Shown here: one piece after another, positions 9,701 through 19,178 of the stretch | Numbering within the stretch: position 1 is the first letter of the stretch | How the letters are laid out: each line of letters opens with the position of its first letter | NCBI RefSeq assembly: GCF_021172065.1 | Contig: NZ_CP087880.1 | Span: 2,270,583-2,334,582 of the forward strand | Direction of reading: 5' to 3' | From: Pseudocitrobacter corydidari | GTDB taxonomy: Bacteria > Pseudomonadota > Gammaproteobacteria > Enterobacterales > Enterobacteriaceae | DNA length: 64,000 nucleotides | The notes under the pieces: generated by a model | Seen by the model: the letters and a program-made list of their open reading frames with translations, nothing else | What the model was told of the DNA's origin: nothing | Database searches by the model: none | Program-made: the position numbers and the translations under genes

Positions 9701-10656
9701 CATGAGACATTCAGCGCGACAGAAAACGCATCGCTGCCGCCGCGCGTATTCATCGTTTTTTGCACGGAAATTCCCGCCAGCGGCACCGGGGTATAGTTCA
9801 CCCCTACGGTGAGTAACTGGGGATTGTTTTGTAGATCGTCCGGGCCAAAAACGCCGACACGATCGCCATAATAGCGCGCCCAGGAAAACGTTCCACCCAC
9901 CTGAGGCAGTTGCGGAAGCCACGCCTCGGTGCGGATATCCACCCCGTTTGCAACGCGTTCATGTGTGTCGCTAAAATCGCGAGAACGCTTCCAGCCGCTG
10001 AGACGATAATAACCATTGGCAGAGATGCGAAAGAAATCGCGGGCATATTCAAGCCCGGTTCCCAGACGCTTATGCTGACGACTGATGTCATCGTCATAAA
10101 ATATATTCGCGCCAAGCATTTCGGCGTCTGAGGGCCAGAAGCGATAACCCAGGCCAAGGTTAGCCATGGTTCTGTCATCAATTCTTCTTATCCCGGTTTG
10201 GGAAAAGAATAAATGGTGACGACTTTCAAGAAGCGGCATTAAAAAATCAAATTCACTGCCGTCGAGTTTCGCACTGCTTATATTCATTTTGACTCTGGCA
10301 GTACCCAAAGAAGACAGGTTTTGTTGAATAGCCGAACTCAATAATCCAGAGGCCATACTTTGCCCCATTGCGCTGATACGCTCGGCGGAGGCATCCTGGC
10401 CAAGCGCCTGCGCAAGCTTCGCCCCCGCACCAGCTCTTGCCTGCGCGACGGCCTCGGCACGACTTTCTTGATCTTCGTATAATGCATGATAGACGCTATC
10501 TCTGACGGAAAGCGTTTCGTTTTTATCTGAGAGAGAAGCCCCTGTAGCCAATCCCGATTGTAAAAAAAGAATAATAGAGAAACGGTATATATGCTTAATA
10601 CGAAGTGGGTAGCGCGCCACCATACGGAAAATCGCTCCATCAATTAACAGACGCAT
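6778..10656 (-). CDS. Inverse autotransporter (invasin/intimin family) with Ig-like repeats and C-terminal beta-helix-like domain
   Basis: 1292 residues, not recognised as a named gene. The N-terminus has a long basic stretch and a hydrophobic segment (signal peptide, ending near residue 40). Residues about 45-120 form an Ala-rich linker, and about 125-360 form the inverse-autotransporter beta-barrel (GLGYRFWPSDAEMLGANIFYDDD is typical). Six Ig-like repeats of about 90-100 residues follow (about 375-945), each with an EFFxAGG-type motif and a later GxNxY motif. From about 950 to 1292 the sequence changes to short strands with Asn/Gly/His turns (VHHSYIHDN, VACNLFNSNRHAI, AAHHNLVLNGGG), resembling a pectate-lyase-like parallel beta-helix, with Cys at 950, 1137, 1275 and 1288. 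The fold suggests an outer-membrane anchored adhesin, or a surface enzyme acting on polysaccharide. The start at 10623 (MVARYPLRIK) is an alternative. It is absent from the corresponding E. coli locus. Confidence 0.9.
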   Translation of the reverse strand: MRLLIDGAIFRMVARYPLRIKHIYRFSIILFLQSGLATGASLSDKNETLSVRDSVYHALYEDQESRAEAVAQARAGAGAKLAQALGQDASAERISAMGQSMASGLLSSAIQQNLSSLGTARVKMNISSAKLDGSEFDFLMPLLESRHHLFFSQTGIRRIDDRTMANLGLGYRFWPSDAEMLGANIFYDDDISRQHKRLGTGLEYARDFFRISANGYYRLSGWKRSRDFSDTHERVANGVDIRTEAWLPQLPQVGGTFSWARYYGDRVGVFGPDDLQNNPQLLTVGVNYTPVPLAGISVQKTMNTRGGSDAFSVALNVSWQPGVPLKSQLDPDNVRFHRTLAGSRYELVDRNNFIVLEYKKDRLFSVAPHQKISGVESSQLTLNLDITSRYAVTGIGWQGEDFFTAGGDVVYTNGAYVLSFPEWQTNGSNHYQLEGRAIDEKGNLSSPFRVEVDVLPMDVKISLAGDLKGEEEQTLAMGLNVRSLGAIGKVDWKAAEFFAAGGKFIQTRAATGDALSLNYSAVLPPYKANGENSYPVDVTVTDSAGNVSNTASARIVVEPRTIVLSMPAVVAGDEGERIALPLTIDSKTTVTHLEWDAPELIAHGGSVSVEEDKLWLTLPAWSDAGANRYTITVTASDDHNHRSAPVTSQISVASASITLALDEKLLGKSGGDVVVTPRVSTQSAVARIEWQGEGFFSAGGRVVQDGASGYRFTLPLWKKEGANRYILQAVAWDKQGRSSAPVNVSVEVEPVSIAVTAPDTLSGREQETVEASINVVAQGTTVSDVQFSADAFFAAGGKVTGTLPAYQLLMPAWQAKGNNHYTVTVSAKDAQGNISEPTTLAISVTQAPFTLTADTAITGFEASVTDITPEVQSLYGVARYEIDATEFKSAGGSIAEKGGTFRLTLPGFVVGGENSYPVTIRAIDKKGTVSAPLALNVVVTTRLLDGSGQCSVVGGGEGYAGQIDKESVNYQEARDYATLKALVDAGTPYIYIPGDVEIELPVSQNALFIKNGTTVFSDRGVNGSEGARLSIPYLSEETNKFPIIVMDSNTRMSGIRYEGPYKGTLTQNTTIGIQTVVGGKNVEVDNMELWGWPWAAVSVKTATDVRVHHSYIHDNIKSELGYGVVVQNGNATAEVACNLFNSNRHAIAGSGKSGEGYAAHHNLVLNGGGRGAYHQFDMHLFPSEGGAGAFMDVTQNWFDFGRYGTSNRSSIVVRGQPSEGPITVTDNWFSQPWKNGTQYAVDGEYGKWVPTVESILATNQFDVKFNYLEKGKNQCVIDWLSSSQSIHCSAMD

Positions 10657-11079
10657 TTGCGGCTAAACAGAAATAAAGAATAAACATGCGGGAGACATAA
10701 ACGCGGACAAGCCTTCCGTTCTCAGCACTGAACAGAAAAATAAATGACACCCATTATTTGGCGATTTTAAAAGGTAAATTAGCCTGCCACAATCAGACAA
10801 TCCATAATCGTCAAAAAAAATATCGTTATGTTTAAGAACGGGACGCACGCGTGGAACTGGTCAGACGTATGCTGAAGTCTGCGAATCATTGCCGCCAAAA
10901 AAATCACAGTGACAAATGATTTCAGGCAATCCCATCACCCGGAATTTATAGTAAATTCTTATTTTACAATGAATTACATCTTTCTCATTCTCCCTGGCGC
11001 ATTGCTGTTTTTATAATCACGCCGCAAAATGTGTGCATTTTATGCGCACCTATTCAGGGAATTCAGGAAAGGATACGCT
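10657..11079. promoter_or_regulatory. Divergent intergenic region, invasin gene and barrel gene
   Basis: About 420 AT-rich bases between two divergently transcribed accessory genes; only shadow ORFs are present. Near the barrel gene, an imperfect inverted repeat (GTAAA-N7-TTTAC, 10951-10967) could be an operator. I could not assign promoters with confidence. Confidence 0.4.
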
Positions 11080-11853
11080 ATGGTTCATGTAAAATATCTG
11101 CTGGCGCCCGCGTTACTGTGCTGTACGTTGCACGCCTGGGCCGAAGACACCGTCGATAAAGCCAACAACCCGCTACATCTGGCAACATCATTATCCGTTC
11201 AGGATTACTACACGCCTAACCTCTATGACAGCGATCAGCACACCAACGATACGCTACTGCGTGCCACCATGCCTGTTGCCGCAGGCGATCTCATTCCGGT
11301 GCCGCAAATTCTGCGCTTAACGGCACCCATCGCCACGCGCCCGCAGGTTTCCGGTGGTTATGACACCGGGCTGGGTGATATCAACCTGTTCGATATTTTT
11401 CTGCTCAAGCAAAAAGGCGTGATGCTGGGCGTCGGGCCGCTGATTACCGCCAACACAGCATCGCGCGATGAACTGGGGACCGGGCAGTGGCAGACCGGAC
11501 TGGCGGCAGTCGCCGTCGATACATCGCCTAAATGGTTAAAAGTGGCGCTGGTGCAATGGCAAAAAAGTTTCGCCGGTGATGATGACCGCAACGCCGTTGA
11601 AACCGCCACCTTCCAGCCGTTTGTCATCTATAAAATGTCAAAAGGCTGGTATATGCGTTCCAGCGGTATCTGGACGTATAACGTGAAAAATGATGATTAC
11701 TATGTTCCGGTAGGACTCGGTGTGGGGCGCGCGATGCCGATTGGCGGGTATATCGTCAATAGTTTTGTCGAACCGCAGTGGACCGTCGCGCACAGAGGGG
11801 ATTATCAGCCGCAGTTCACGCTTTATGCGGGCTTCAGCGTGATGCTGAAATAA
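11080..11853 (+). CDS. Putative outer-membrane beta-barrel protein
   Basis: 257 residues; not recognised as a named gene. A clear Sec signal peptide (MVHVKYLLAPALLCCTLHAWA, cleavage probably after residue 21) is followed by alternating amphipathic strands with many aromatic and Gly residues (GGYDTGLGDINLFDIFLL, GVGPLITANTASRDELGTGQWQTGLAAVAV), ending in FTLYAGFSVMLK. This pattern resembles the MetA-pathway/phenol-degradation barrel family (PF13557-like), often annotated as a transporter. The ATG at 11080 has an AGGAAAGGA site; an in-frame ATG at 11029 would hide the signal peptide. It is divergent from the invasin gene and convergent with sucD, and is accessory relative to E. coli. Its substrate is unknown. 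Confidence 0.8.
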   Translation: MVHVKYLLAPALLCCTLHAWAEDTVDKANNPLHLATSLSVQDYYTPNLYDSDQHTNDTLLRATMPVAAGDLIPVPQILRLTAPIATRPQVSGGYDTGLGDINLFDIFLLKQKGVMLGVGPLITANTASRDELGTGQWQTGLAAVAVDTSPKWLKVALVQWQKSFAGDDDRNAVETATFQPFVIYKMSKGWYMRSSGIWTYNVKNDDYYVPVGLGVGRAMPIGGYIVNSFVEPQWTVAHRGDYQPQFTLYAGFSVMLK

Positions 11854-11875
11854 AAAAGGCCATCATAAGATGGCC
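11852..11875 (-). terminator. Terminator of the sdh-suc operon
   Basis: On the minus strand GGCCATC-TTAT-GATGGCC is followed by TTTTTT. It lies about 75 bases after the sucD stop and forms the 3' end of the probable SdhX RNA. On the plus strand it has no T run, so it mainly serves the suc side. Confidence 0.88.
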
Positions 11876-11951
11876 AACCATGTCGAAATCGAACATATAA
11901 GGCTCCCCTGCTTCATATTTCTCGAAGCTTACCGGGGAGCGGAGAGGATTT
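11853..11951 (-). ncRNA. sdhX: SdhX-type sRNA from the sucD 3' UTR
   Basis: The stretch between the sucD stop and the operon terminator is structured: GCTCCCC near the 5' side pairs with GGGGAGC, enclosing GCTTC/GAAGC, and then comes a short single-stranded stretch and the terminator hairpin with its U tail. In E. coli and Salmonella the 3' UTR of sdhCDAB-sucABCD releases the Hfq-binding sRNA SdhX (RybD) after RNase E cleavage, which represses ackA. Position and architecture fit; the exact processed 5' end cannot be read from the sequence. Confidence 0.65.
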
Positions 11952-12821
11952 TTATCCCAGTACGACTTTCAGCGCTTCGCCGATATCGGCCAGGCTGCGA
12001 ACGGTACGAACGCCAGCCGCTTCCAGTGCAGCAAACTTCTCGTCTGCCGTACCTTTACCGCCCGCGATGATGGCGCCAGCGTGGCCCATACGTTTGCCTT
12101 TCGGCGCGGTAACGCCTGCGATATAGCCCACAACCGGTTTGGTGACGTGATCTTTAATGTACGCCGCCGCTTCTTCTTCCGCGCTACCGCCGATCTCACC
12201 GATCATAACGATCGCTTCAGTCTGCGGATCTTCCTGGAACATTTTCAGGATATCGATGAAGTTAGAACCCGGGATCGGGTCGCCGCCGATACCCACACAG
12301 GTGGACTGGCCAAAGCCGTAATCGGTGGTCTGTTTAACCGCTTCATACGTCAGGGTACCAGAGCGGGAAACGATGCCCACTTTGCCCGGCTTATGAATAT
12401 GGCCTGGCTGGATGCCGATTTTGCACGCGCCCGGGGTGATAACGCCTGGGCAGTTCGGGCCAATCATGCGCACGCCTGCTTCGTCCAGCTTCACTTTCAC
12501 GGTCAGCATATCCAGCGTCGGGATACCTTCGGTGATGGTGATGATAAGCTTAATGCCTGCGTCGATCGCTTCCAGAATGGAATCTTTGCAGAACGGTGCC
12601 GGTACGTAGATAACCGATGCGGTAGCGCCGGTTGCTTCTACGGCTTCACGCACGGTGTTAAACACTGGCAGGCCCAGGTGAGTCGTGCCGCCTTTGCCTG
12701 GCGTTACGCCGCCAACCATCTGCGTACCGTAAGCGATCGCCTGTTCGGAGTGGAAAGTCCCCTGGCTACCGGTGAAGCCCTGACAGATAACCTTGGTGTT
12801 TTTATCAATTAAAATGGACAT
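11952..12821 (-). CDS. sucD: Succinyl-CoA synthetase alpha subunit
   Basis: 289 residues, the same as E. coli. CoA-binding Rossmann domain at the N-terminus ([20 protein letters not shown]) and the phospho-histidine loop [13 protein letters not shown] (His near 246) in the second half. With SucC it makes ATP or GTP from succinyl-CoA in the TCA cycle. The start codon overlaps the sucC stop (TAATG), which implies translational coupling. It is the last gene of the sdh-suc operon. Confidence 0.98.
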   Translation of the reverse strand: MSILIDKNTKVICQGFTGSQGTFHSEQAIAYGTQMVGGVTPGKGGTTHLGLPVFNTVREAVEATGATASVIYVPAPFCKDSILEAIDAGIKLIITITEGIPTLDMLTVKVKLDEAGVRMIGPNCPGVITPGACKIGIQPGHIHKPGKVGIVSRSGTLTYEAVKQTTDYGFGQSTCVGIGGDPIPGSNFIDILKMFQEDPQTEAIVMIGEIGGSAEEEAAAYIKDHVTKPVVGYIAGVTAPKGKRMGHAGAIIAGGKGTADEKFAALEAAGVRTVRSLADIGEALKVVLG

Positions 12822-13987
12822 TATTTCCCCTCCACTGCTGCAACAACTTGCTCTGCTGCATCCGTCAGACCTTTCGCTGCAATAATATTCAGGCCACTAT
12901 CGGCCAGTTTCTTCGCGCCGAGTTCGGCGTTGTTACCTTCCAGACGAACGACAACCGGTACGTTTACGCCAACTTCTTCTACCGCGCCGATAATACCGTC
13001 AGCGATCAGGTCGCAACGAACGATACCGCCGAAGATGTTAACCAGAACGGCTTTCACCTTGTCATCGGAAAGGATGATTTTGAACGCTTCGGTTACGCGC
13101 TCTTTGGTTGCGCCGCCGCCAACGTCAAGGAAGTTAGCCGGTTCGCCGCCGTGCAGTTTAACGATGTCCATGGTGCCCATTGCCAGGCCAGCGCCGTTAA
13201 CCATGCAACCGATGTTACCGTCCAGCGCAACGTAGTTCAGTTCCCACTGTGCAGCCTGTGCTTCACGCGGATCTTCCTGAGACTGGTCACGCATTTCGCG
13301 CAGGTCAGCCTGGCGGAACAGTGCGTTACCGTCAGCGCCCAGTTTGCCGTCGAGGCAGATCAGGTCGCCCTGTTTGGTGATGACCAGCGGGTTGATTTCG
13401 ATCAGCGCCAGGTCGCGCTCAAGGAAGATGGTCGCCAGACCCATAAAGATTTTGGTGAATTGCTGAACCTGCTTACCTTCCAGACCCAGTTTGAACGCCA
13501 GCTCGCGACCCTGATACGGCATCGGGCCCGCCAGCGGATCCAGTGCGACTTTGTGGATCAGGTGCGGGGTTTCTTCCGCTACTTTCTCGATTTCCACGCC
13601 GCCTTCGGTAGAGGCCATGAAGACCACGCGACGAGAGGAACGATCTACAACCGCGCCCAGATAGAGTTCTTTATCAATATCCGTCGCTGCTTCAACCAGA
13701 ATCTGGTTAACCGGCTGACCGTGGGCATCCGTTTGGTAGGTCACCAGACGTTTACCCAGCCAGTGCTCAGCAAAAGCGCGAATTTCTTCTTTGCTCTTCA
13801 CGACTTTCACACCGCCCGCTTTACCGCGGCCACCAGCGTGAACCTGACATTTTACTACCCACGGACCTGCACCGATTTTTGAAGCGGCTTCTTCTGCTTC
13901 ACGCGGAGTAGTACAGGCATAACCCACCGGAGCCGGTAAGCCATAGCGGGCAAAAAGTTGTTTTGCCTGATATTCATGTAAGTTCAT
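12821..13987 (-). CDS. sucC: Succinyl-CoA synthetase beta subunit
   Basis: 388 residues, the E. coli length. An N-terminal ATP-grasp domain ([36 protein letters not shown]) binds the nucleotide, and the C-terminal domain ([17 protein letters not shown]) contacts the alpha subunit. It forms the alpha2-beta2 or alpha-beta enzyme with SucD. It is separated from sucB by about 145 bases containing a BIME repeat, which may tune relative expression. Confidence 0.98.
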   Translation of the reverse strand: MNLHEYQAKQLFARYGLPAPVGYACTTPREAEEAASKIGAGPWVVKCQVHAGGRGKAGGVKVVKSKEEIRAFAEHWLGKRLVTYQTDAHGQPVNQILVEAATDIDKELYLGAVVDRSSRRVVFMASTEGGVEIEKVAEETPHLIHKVALDPLAGPMPYQGRELAFKLGLEGKQVQQFTKIFMGLATIFLERDLALIEINPLVITKQGDLICLDGKLGADGNALFRQADLREMRDQSQEDPREAQAAQWELNYVALDGNIGCMVNGAGLAMGTMDIVKLHGGEPANFLDVGGGATKERVTEAFKIILSDDKVKAVLVNIFGGIVRCDLIADGIIGAVEEVGVNVPVVVRLEGNNAELGAKKLADSGLNIIAAKGLTDAAEQVVAAVEGK

Positions 13988-14023
13988 GTGTTCTATCCAT
14001 CCTTCAGGTAATCATTGTTTTAA

Positions 14024-14112
14024 GCCGTAGGCCTGATAAGACGCGCAAGCGTCGCCATCAGGCATCGCATCAACGCCGGATGGCGGCGTAAACGCCTTAT
14101 CCGGCCTACGGG
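14024..14112. repeat. BIME (paired REP elements) between sucB and sucC
   Basis: Two inverted REP units: one from GCCGTAGGCCTGATAAG to GCCATCAGGC and the other from GCCGGATGGCGGCG to TTATCCGGCCTAC. This is the enterobacterial REP pattern. It lies inside the suc transcript and probably protects the upstream mRNA or modulates read-through. Confidence 0.9.
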
Positions 14113-14131
14113 CAGGTGAATCTTATGCTTA

Positions 14132-15346
14132 CTACACGTCCAGCAGCAGACGAGTCGGATCTTCCAGCAGCTCTTTAATCGCCACCAGGAAACCAACCGA
14201 CTCACGGCCATCGATCAGACGGTGATCGTAAGAGAGAGCCAGGTACATCATCGGCAGAATTTCTACCTTGCCATCCACGGCCATCGGGCGATCTTTAATG
14301 GCGTGCATGCCCAGGATAGCGCTCTGCGGCGGGTTGATGATAGGGGTAGACATCAGAGAACCGAAAACACCACCATTTGTAATGGTAAAGTTGCCGCCGG
14401 TAAGATCTTCTACTGTCAATTTGCCATCACGCCCTTTCAGCGCCAGCTCTTTAATGCGTTTTTCGATGTCAGCCATGCCCAGAGAATCAACATCACGCAG
14501 AACCGGGGTTACCAGGCCGCGCGGCGTAGACACTGCCATGCTCACGTCGAAGTAGTTGTGATAAACCACATCTTCGCCATCAATAGACGCGTTCACTTCC
14601 GGGTAGCGTTTCAGCGCTTCAACAACCGCTTTCACGTAGAAGGACATGAAGCCCAGACGGATGCCGTGACGCTTCTCAAACGCTTCACCGTACTGCTTAC
14701 GCAGATCCATAATCGGCTTCATGTTGACTTCGTTGAACGTGGTCAGCATGGCGGTGGAGTTTTTTGCTTCCAGCAGACGCTCTGCCACACGCTTACGCAG
14801 GCGAGTCATCGGGACGCGTTTTTCGCTACGGCCAGCCAGCGGTGCAACCGGCGCAGCTGCAGCTGCCGGGGCATCTGCTTTAGCCGGCGCTTTCGCCAGA
14901 TGTTTTTCTACGTCTTCACGGGTAATGCGGCCACCGACACCTGTGCCTTTAATAGCGCTGGCTTCGAGGTTGTGTTCACCCAGCAGACGGCGAATCGCCG
15001 GGCTGAGCGCATCGTTGTTTTGCTCTTCCAGAGACGCCTGCTGACGCTGCGCCGGAGTAGAGTCTTTCGCTTCTGACTTGGCGCTGGTTTCTTTCCCACC
15101 GCTGTTGCCTTCACGCAGGCGACCCAGGATCTGACGGGACGTTACGGTCGTGCCTTCGTCTTCCAGAACTGCATCCAGAATGCCGTCTGCCGACGCCGGT
15201 ACTTCCAGTACCACTTTGTCAGTTTCGATTTCTACCAGCACTTCATCACGAACAACCGCGTCGCCCGGTTTTTTATGCCAGGTTGCGACGGTGGCATCTG
15301 CTACGGATTCAGGCAGGTCAGGGACCAGAATATCTACGCTACTCAT
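14132..15346 (-). CDS. sucB: 2-oxoglutarate dehydrogenase E2, dihydrolipoyl succinyltransferase
   Basis: 404 residues (E. coli 405). Lipoyl domain 1-80 with the lipoylated Lys44 in [13 protein letters not shown], a subunit-binding domain about 110-150 ([23 protein letters not shown]), and a C-terminal acyltransferase with the catalytic [11 protein letters not shown] motif. It forms the core of the 2-oxoglutarate dehydrogenase complex, passing succinyl groups to CoA. It lies 14 bases after sucA in the same operon. Confidence 0.98.
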   Translation of the reverse strand: MSSVDILVPDLPESVADATVATWHKKPGDAVVRDEVLVEIETDKVVLEVPASADGILDAVLEDEGTTVTSRQILGRLREGNSGGKETSAKSEAKDSTPAQRQQASLEEQNNDALSPAIRRLLGEHNLEASAIKGTGVGGRITREDVEKHLAKAPAKADAPAAAAAPVAPLAGRSEKRVPMTRLRKRVAERLLEAKNSTAMLTTFNEVNMKPIMDLRKQYGEAFEKRHGIRLGFMSFYVKAVVEALKRYPEVNASIDGEDVVYHNYFDVSMAVSTPRGLVTPVLRDVDSLGMADIEKRIKELALKGRDGKLTVEDLTGGNFTITNGGVFGSLMSTPIINPPQSAILGMHAIKDRPMAVDGKVEILPMMYLALSYDHRLIDGRESVGFLVAIKELLEDPTRLLLDV

Positions 15347-15360
15347 TGTGTATCCTTTAA

Positions 15361-18162
15361 TTAATCGACGTTCAGCGCGTCATTGACCAGATCTTGTTGC
15401 TGTTTCTGGTGAACGGACATGTAACCTACCGCAGGTGAAGCGGAGGCCGGGCGACCTGCGTAACGCAGAGACGCTCCAAAGGGAATGACTTCACGGAAAT
15501 GGTGCTGGCTACAGTACCAGGCGCCCTGGTTGAGCGGCTCTTCCTGACACCAGACAAAATCATGTACGTGAGCGAAAGGCTTAAGCGCTTCCTGCATCGC
15601 CTGATGCGGGAACGGATAGAGCTGTTCAATACGCACGATGGCGACATCTTTCTGCTCGTTCTTACGACGCTGCTCAAGCAGATCGAAATAAACTTTACCC
15701 GAACAGAGCACGACGCGTTTCACCGCTTTCGGATCCAGCTCGTCGATTTCGCCAATCGCCGGCATAAAGGTGCCGTTTGCCAGTTCATCCAGGCTGGAGA
15801 CCGCCAGCGGGTGGCGCAGCAGGGATTTCGGTGACATCACCACCAGCGGACGACGCATCCCGCGCAGCGCCTGACGACGCAGCATGTGATACACCTGTGC
15901 CGGGGTGGTCGGTACGCAAACCTGCATGTTCTGTTCAGCACAAAGTTGCAGATAACGTTCCAGACGCGCGGAGGAGTGCTCCGGGCCCTGCCCTTCATAA
16001 CCGTGCGGCAGCAGCATCACCAGGCCACACATACGGCCCCATTTCTGCTCGCCAGAGGAGATGAACTGGTCGATAACCACCTGCGCGCCGTTAGCGAAGT
16101 CGCCGAACTGCGCTTCCCAGATGGTCAGCGTGCGCGGCTCTGCGGTGGCATAACCGTATTCAAACGCCAGCACCGCTTCTTCAGACAGTACGGAGTCCCA
16201 CACTTTGAACTCGCCCTGGCCGTTATGCACGTGCTGCAGCGGGGTATAAGTAGAGCCGTTCGCCTGGTTATGAATAACCGCGTGGCGGTGGAAGAAGGTG
16301 CCGCGACCGGAGTCTTCACCAGACAGACGCACAGAAACGCCTTCATCAACCAGCGTGGCGTATGCCAGGTTTTCTGCACCGCCCCAGTCGAACAGTTTTT
16401 CACCGGCAGCCATGGACTGGCGATCGCCGTAAATTTTGGCTACGCGAGACTGCATTTCGACCGCATCCGGCACCGTACTGATACGGTTAGCCAGTTCCTG
16501 CAGGCGCTTCATCTCAACCTTATTCGGGTAGCTTTCATCCCACTCGTGGTTGAGGTACGGCGACCAGGTAAAGGAGTGCAGGTTCATCTGACGCCACTCT
16601 TTCACCACGCACTCGCCCGCGTCCAGCGCGTCGCGGTACAGGTTGACCATTTCGGTGGCGTCTTCCAGCGTAGCGACGCCCTGCTGCTCAAGTTTGTCAG
16701 CATAGATCTTACGCGGAGTCGGGTGTTTCTTGATTTTCTGATACATCAGCGGCTGGGTTGCGCTCGGCTCGTCGGCTTCGTTATGGCCATGACGGCGGTA
16801 GCACACCAGGTCGATGAAGACATCACGTTTAAAGGTGTTACGGAAGTCCAGCGCCAGACGGGTGACAAACGCGACCGCTTCCGGGTCATCCGCATTCACG
16901 TGGAAAATCGGCGCCATCACCATCTTACCGATATCGGTACAGTACGGCGTGGAACGCGCATCCAGCGGGTTGGAAGTAGTAAAGCCGACCTGGTTGTTAA
17001 TCACGATGCGAACGGTACCGCCCACTTCATAACCACGTGCTTTCGACATGTTCAGGGTTTCCTGAACCACGCCCTGCCCTGCAACCGCCGCATCACCGTG
17101 AATGGTGATTGGCAGAACCATGTTGCTGCTCGGGTTGTCCAGACGATCCAGACGTGCACGCACGGAGCCGATAACCACCGGGCTGACAATTTCCAGGTGC
17201 GACGGGTTGAACGCCAGCGCCAGGTGCACCAGGCCGCCGTCGGTTTCAAAGTCAGACGAGAAGCCCATGTGGTACTTCACGTCACCGGTGCCGAGGTGCT
17301 CTTTATGTTTGCCGGAGAACTCGTCAAACAGGTCCTGAGATTTTTTACCCAGCACGTTAATCAGTACGTTCAGACGACCGCGGTGCGCCATACCCAGCAC
17401 CACTTCACGCGTACCGTTGTTACCCGCGTGACGAATCATCTCTTTTAACATCGGAACCAACGCATCGCCGCCTTCCAGCGAGAAGCGTTTCGCGCCCGGG
17501 AATTTCGCGCCCAGGTAGCGTTCCAGACCTTCCGCCGCGGTGAGTTCGCTCAGGAAGCGTTTTTTCTCTTCCGCCGTAAAGGTGGCATGCCCTGCCTCGA
17601 AGCGCTGCTGAATCCAGCGTTTTTCTTCGGTGCTGGTGATGTGCATATATTCCGCGCCGATGGAGCCGCAGTAGGTTTGCTTGAGGGCTTCAAGCAGATC
17701 GCCCAGCTTCATCGTCTCTTTGCCGATAGCAAATGAGCCTACGTTAAAGCTTTCCTGGAAATCGGCCTCGGTCAGATCGTGGAAAGACGGATCTAAGTCT
17801 GCCACTTTATCTTGCTGCCACAGTCCTAACGGGTCGAGATTGGCCTGTTGGTGACCACGGAAGCGATAAGCGTTAATGAGCTGCAGGACTTTAACCTGCT
17901 TCGCATTGGTGTCAGGGTCGGAAATCGAAGAAGAGTAACGTGAGGCATCCTTCGCCAGACGACGGAAATATTCACGCGTGGTGGAATGGAGTTGATCCGG
18001 TTTGACTCCGGTACCAGGTAACTGCTGGAACGTCGAACGCCAGTTAGCGTCTACCGAGTCAGGATCGGTTAAGAAGTCTTCATAGAGCTGTTCTATCCAG
18101 CTCTGGTTCGAGCCAGAGAGGTAAGAAGAGTCCAACCAGGCTTTCAAAGCGCTGTTCTGCAT
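15361..18162 (-). CDS. sucA: 2-oxoglutarate dehydrogenase E1
   Basis: 933 residues, the E. coli length. Thiamine-diphosphate-dependent decarboxylase of the 2-oxoglutarate dehydrogenase complex: the N-terminal [20 protein letters not shown] segment, the [11 protein letters not shown] block, the TPP-binding region around [11 protein letters not shown] and NNQVGFTT, and the C-terminal transketolase-like half. It yields succinyl-dihydrolipoate on SucB. The 284-base gap from sdhB carries a REP cluster and presumably the suc promoter. Confidence 0.98.
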   Translation of the reverse strand: MQNSALKAWLDSSYLSGSNQSWIEQLYEDFLTDPDSVDANWRSTFQQLPGTGVKPDQLHSTTREYFRRLAKDASRYSSSISDPDTNAKQVKVLQLINAYRFRGHQQANLDPLGLWQQDKVADLDPSFHDLTEADFQESFNVGSFAIGKETMKLGDLLEALKQTYCGSIGAEYMHITSTEEKRWIQQRFEAGHATFTAEEKKRFLSELTAAEGLERYLGAKFPGAKRFSLEGGDALVPMLKEMIRHAGNNGTREVVLGMAHRGRLNVLINVLGKKSQDLFDEFSGKHKEHLGTGDVKYHMGFSSDFETDGGLVHLALAFNPSHLEIVSPVVIGSVRARLDRLDNPSSNMVLPITIHGDAAVAGQGVVQETLNMSKARGYEVGGTVRIVINNQVGFTTSNPLDARSTPYCTDIGKMVMAPIFHVNADDPEAVAFVTRLALDFRNTFKRDVFIDLVCYRRHGHNEADEPSATQPLMYQKIKKHPTPRKIYADKLEQQGVATLEDATEMVNLYRDALDAGECVVKEWRQMNLHSFTWSPYLNHEWDESYPNKVEMKRLQELANRISTVPDAVEMQSRVAKIYGDRQSMAAGEKLFDWGGAENLAYATLVDEGVSVRLSGEDSGRGTFFHRHAVIHNQANGSTYTPLQHVHNGQGEFKVWDSVLSEEAVLAFEYGYATAEPRTLTIWEAQFGDFANGAQVVIDQFISSGEQKWGRMCGLVMLLPHGYEGQGPEHSSARLERYLQLCAEQNMQVCVPTTPAQVYHMLRRQALRGMRRPLVVMSPKSLLRHPLAVSSLDELANGTFMPAIGEIDELDPKAVKRVVLCSGKVYFDLLEQRRKNEQKDVAIVRIEQLYPFPHQAMQEALKPFAHVHDFVWCQEEPLNQGAWYCSQHHFREVIPFGASLRYAGRPASASPAVGYMSVHQKQQQDLVNDALNVD

Positions 18163-18340
18163 CGTGATCCCTTAAGCATTTTTATGCTTACTTCGCCGTG
18201 GATACTACCACGTACATTGGCTGTACGTGCCGGGGTTCACCTGCGAGCTCTTGTCTAAGTAGTGGCTCGCGAAGGAACCTTTAAAAACTGTCAAACATAA
18301 TCAGGGGCAGTTTTTAGAGGTTTCCTGCATATCTTTGTTA

Positions 18341-18436
18341 CGCCTGATGGCGCTTCGCTTATCAGGCCTACGGGTACTCACTTGTAGGCCGGATAAGGCG
18401 TTTACGCCGCCATCCGGCGCTTTTTGCCGGATAAGG
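18341..18436. repeat. REP/BIME cluster between sdhB and sucA
   Basis: At least two inverted REP units (CGCCTGATGGCGCTTCG..ATCAGGCCTACGGG and TGTAGGCCGGATAAGGCG..CGCCATCCGGCG), followed by a further half unit (TTGCCGGATAAGGGCG). It lies just downstream of the sdhB stop, in a position to stabilise sdh mRNA 3' ends and separate sdh from suc expression. Confidence 0.9.
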
Positions 18437-18446
18437 GCGTTATTAC

Positions 18447-19163
18447 TTACGCACTGCGCTGCAACAACATTGACTTAATATGACCAATCGCGCGCGTCGG
18501 GTTCAGCCCCTTTGGACATACACTGACGCAGTTCATGATGCTATGGCAGCGGAATACGCTGAAAGCGTCACTCAGGCCATCAAGTCGGCTGTCGGTTTCG
18601 GTATCACGGCTGTCAATCAGGAAGCGGTACGCTGCCAACAGACCTGCCGGGCCGATAAACTTATCCGGGTTCCACCAGAACGATGGGCAGGACGTCGAGC
18701 AACATGCACACAGGATACACTCGTACAACCCATCGAGTTTTTCACGCTGCTCTGGCCCCTGGAGGTGCTCGCGAGCAGGAGGATTTTGCCCATTATTCAA
18801 CAAGTAAGGCTTAATCTTCTCATATTGTGCATAGAATTGCCCCATGTCTACCACCAAATCACGAATGACCGGTAAACCAGGCAGCGGACGGATAACAATC
18901 TTCTGTTTGCCATTGCCCAGCGCCGAAATTGGCGTGATGCAGGCCAGACCGTTTTTGCCGTTCATATTCAGGCCATCGGAACCACAAACCCCTTCACGGC
19001 AGGAGCGGCGGAACGACAGACTTGGATCTTTCTCTTTCAGCTGGATAAGCGCATCCAGCAGCATCATGTCGCGCCCTTCTTCGCCTTCCAGGGTGTAATC
19101 CTGCATGCGCGGAGCGTCATCGACATCCGGGTTATAACGATAAATTGAAAATTCGAGTTTCAT
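18447..19163 (-). CDS. sdhB: Succinate dehydrogenase iron-sulfur subunit
   Basis: 238 residues, the E. coli length. Ferredoxin-type [2Fe-2S] motif CREGVCGSDGLNMNG in the first half, and the [4Fe-4S]/[3Fe-4S] ligands CILCACCSTSCP and CVSVCPKGLNP in the C-terminal half. It carries electrons from the SdhA flavin to the quinone site. It lies 15 bases after sdhA in the sdhCDAB operon. Confidence 0.98.
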   Translation of the reverse strand: MKLEFSIYRYNPDVDDAPRMQDYTLEGEEGRDMMLLDALIQLKEKDPSLSFRRSCREGVCGSDGLNMNGKNGLACITPISALGNGKQKIVIRPLPGLPVIRDLVVDMGQFYAQYEKIKPYLLNNGQNPPAREHLQGPEQREKLDGLYECILCACCSTSCPSFWWNPDKFIGPAGLLAAYRFLIDSRDTETDSRLDGLSDAFSVFRCHSIMNCVSVCPKGLNPTRAIGHIKSMLLQRSA

Positions 19164-19178
19164 TGACCTGTCTCCGCA

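Noticed and set aside
15886..17448. Plus-strand frame of 520 codons opposite sucA
   Set aside because: Lies fully inside highly conserved sucA; the product is His/Arg/Gln-rich and has no domain, typical of an antisense shadow.
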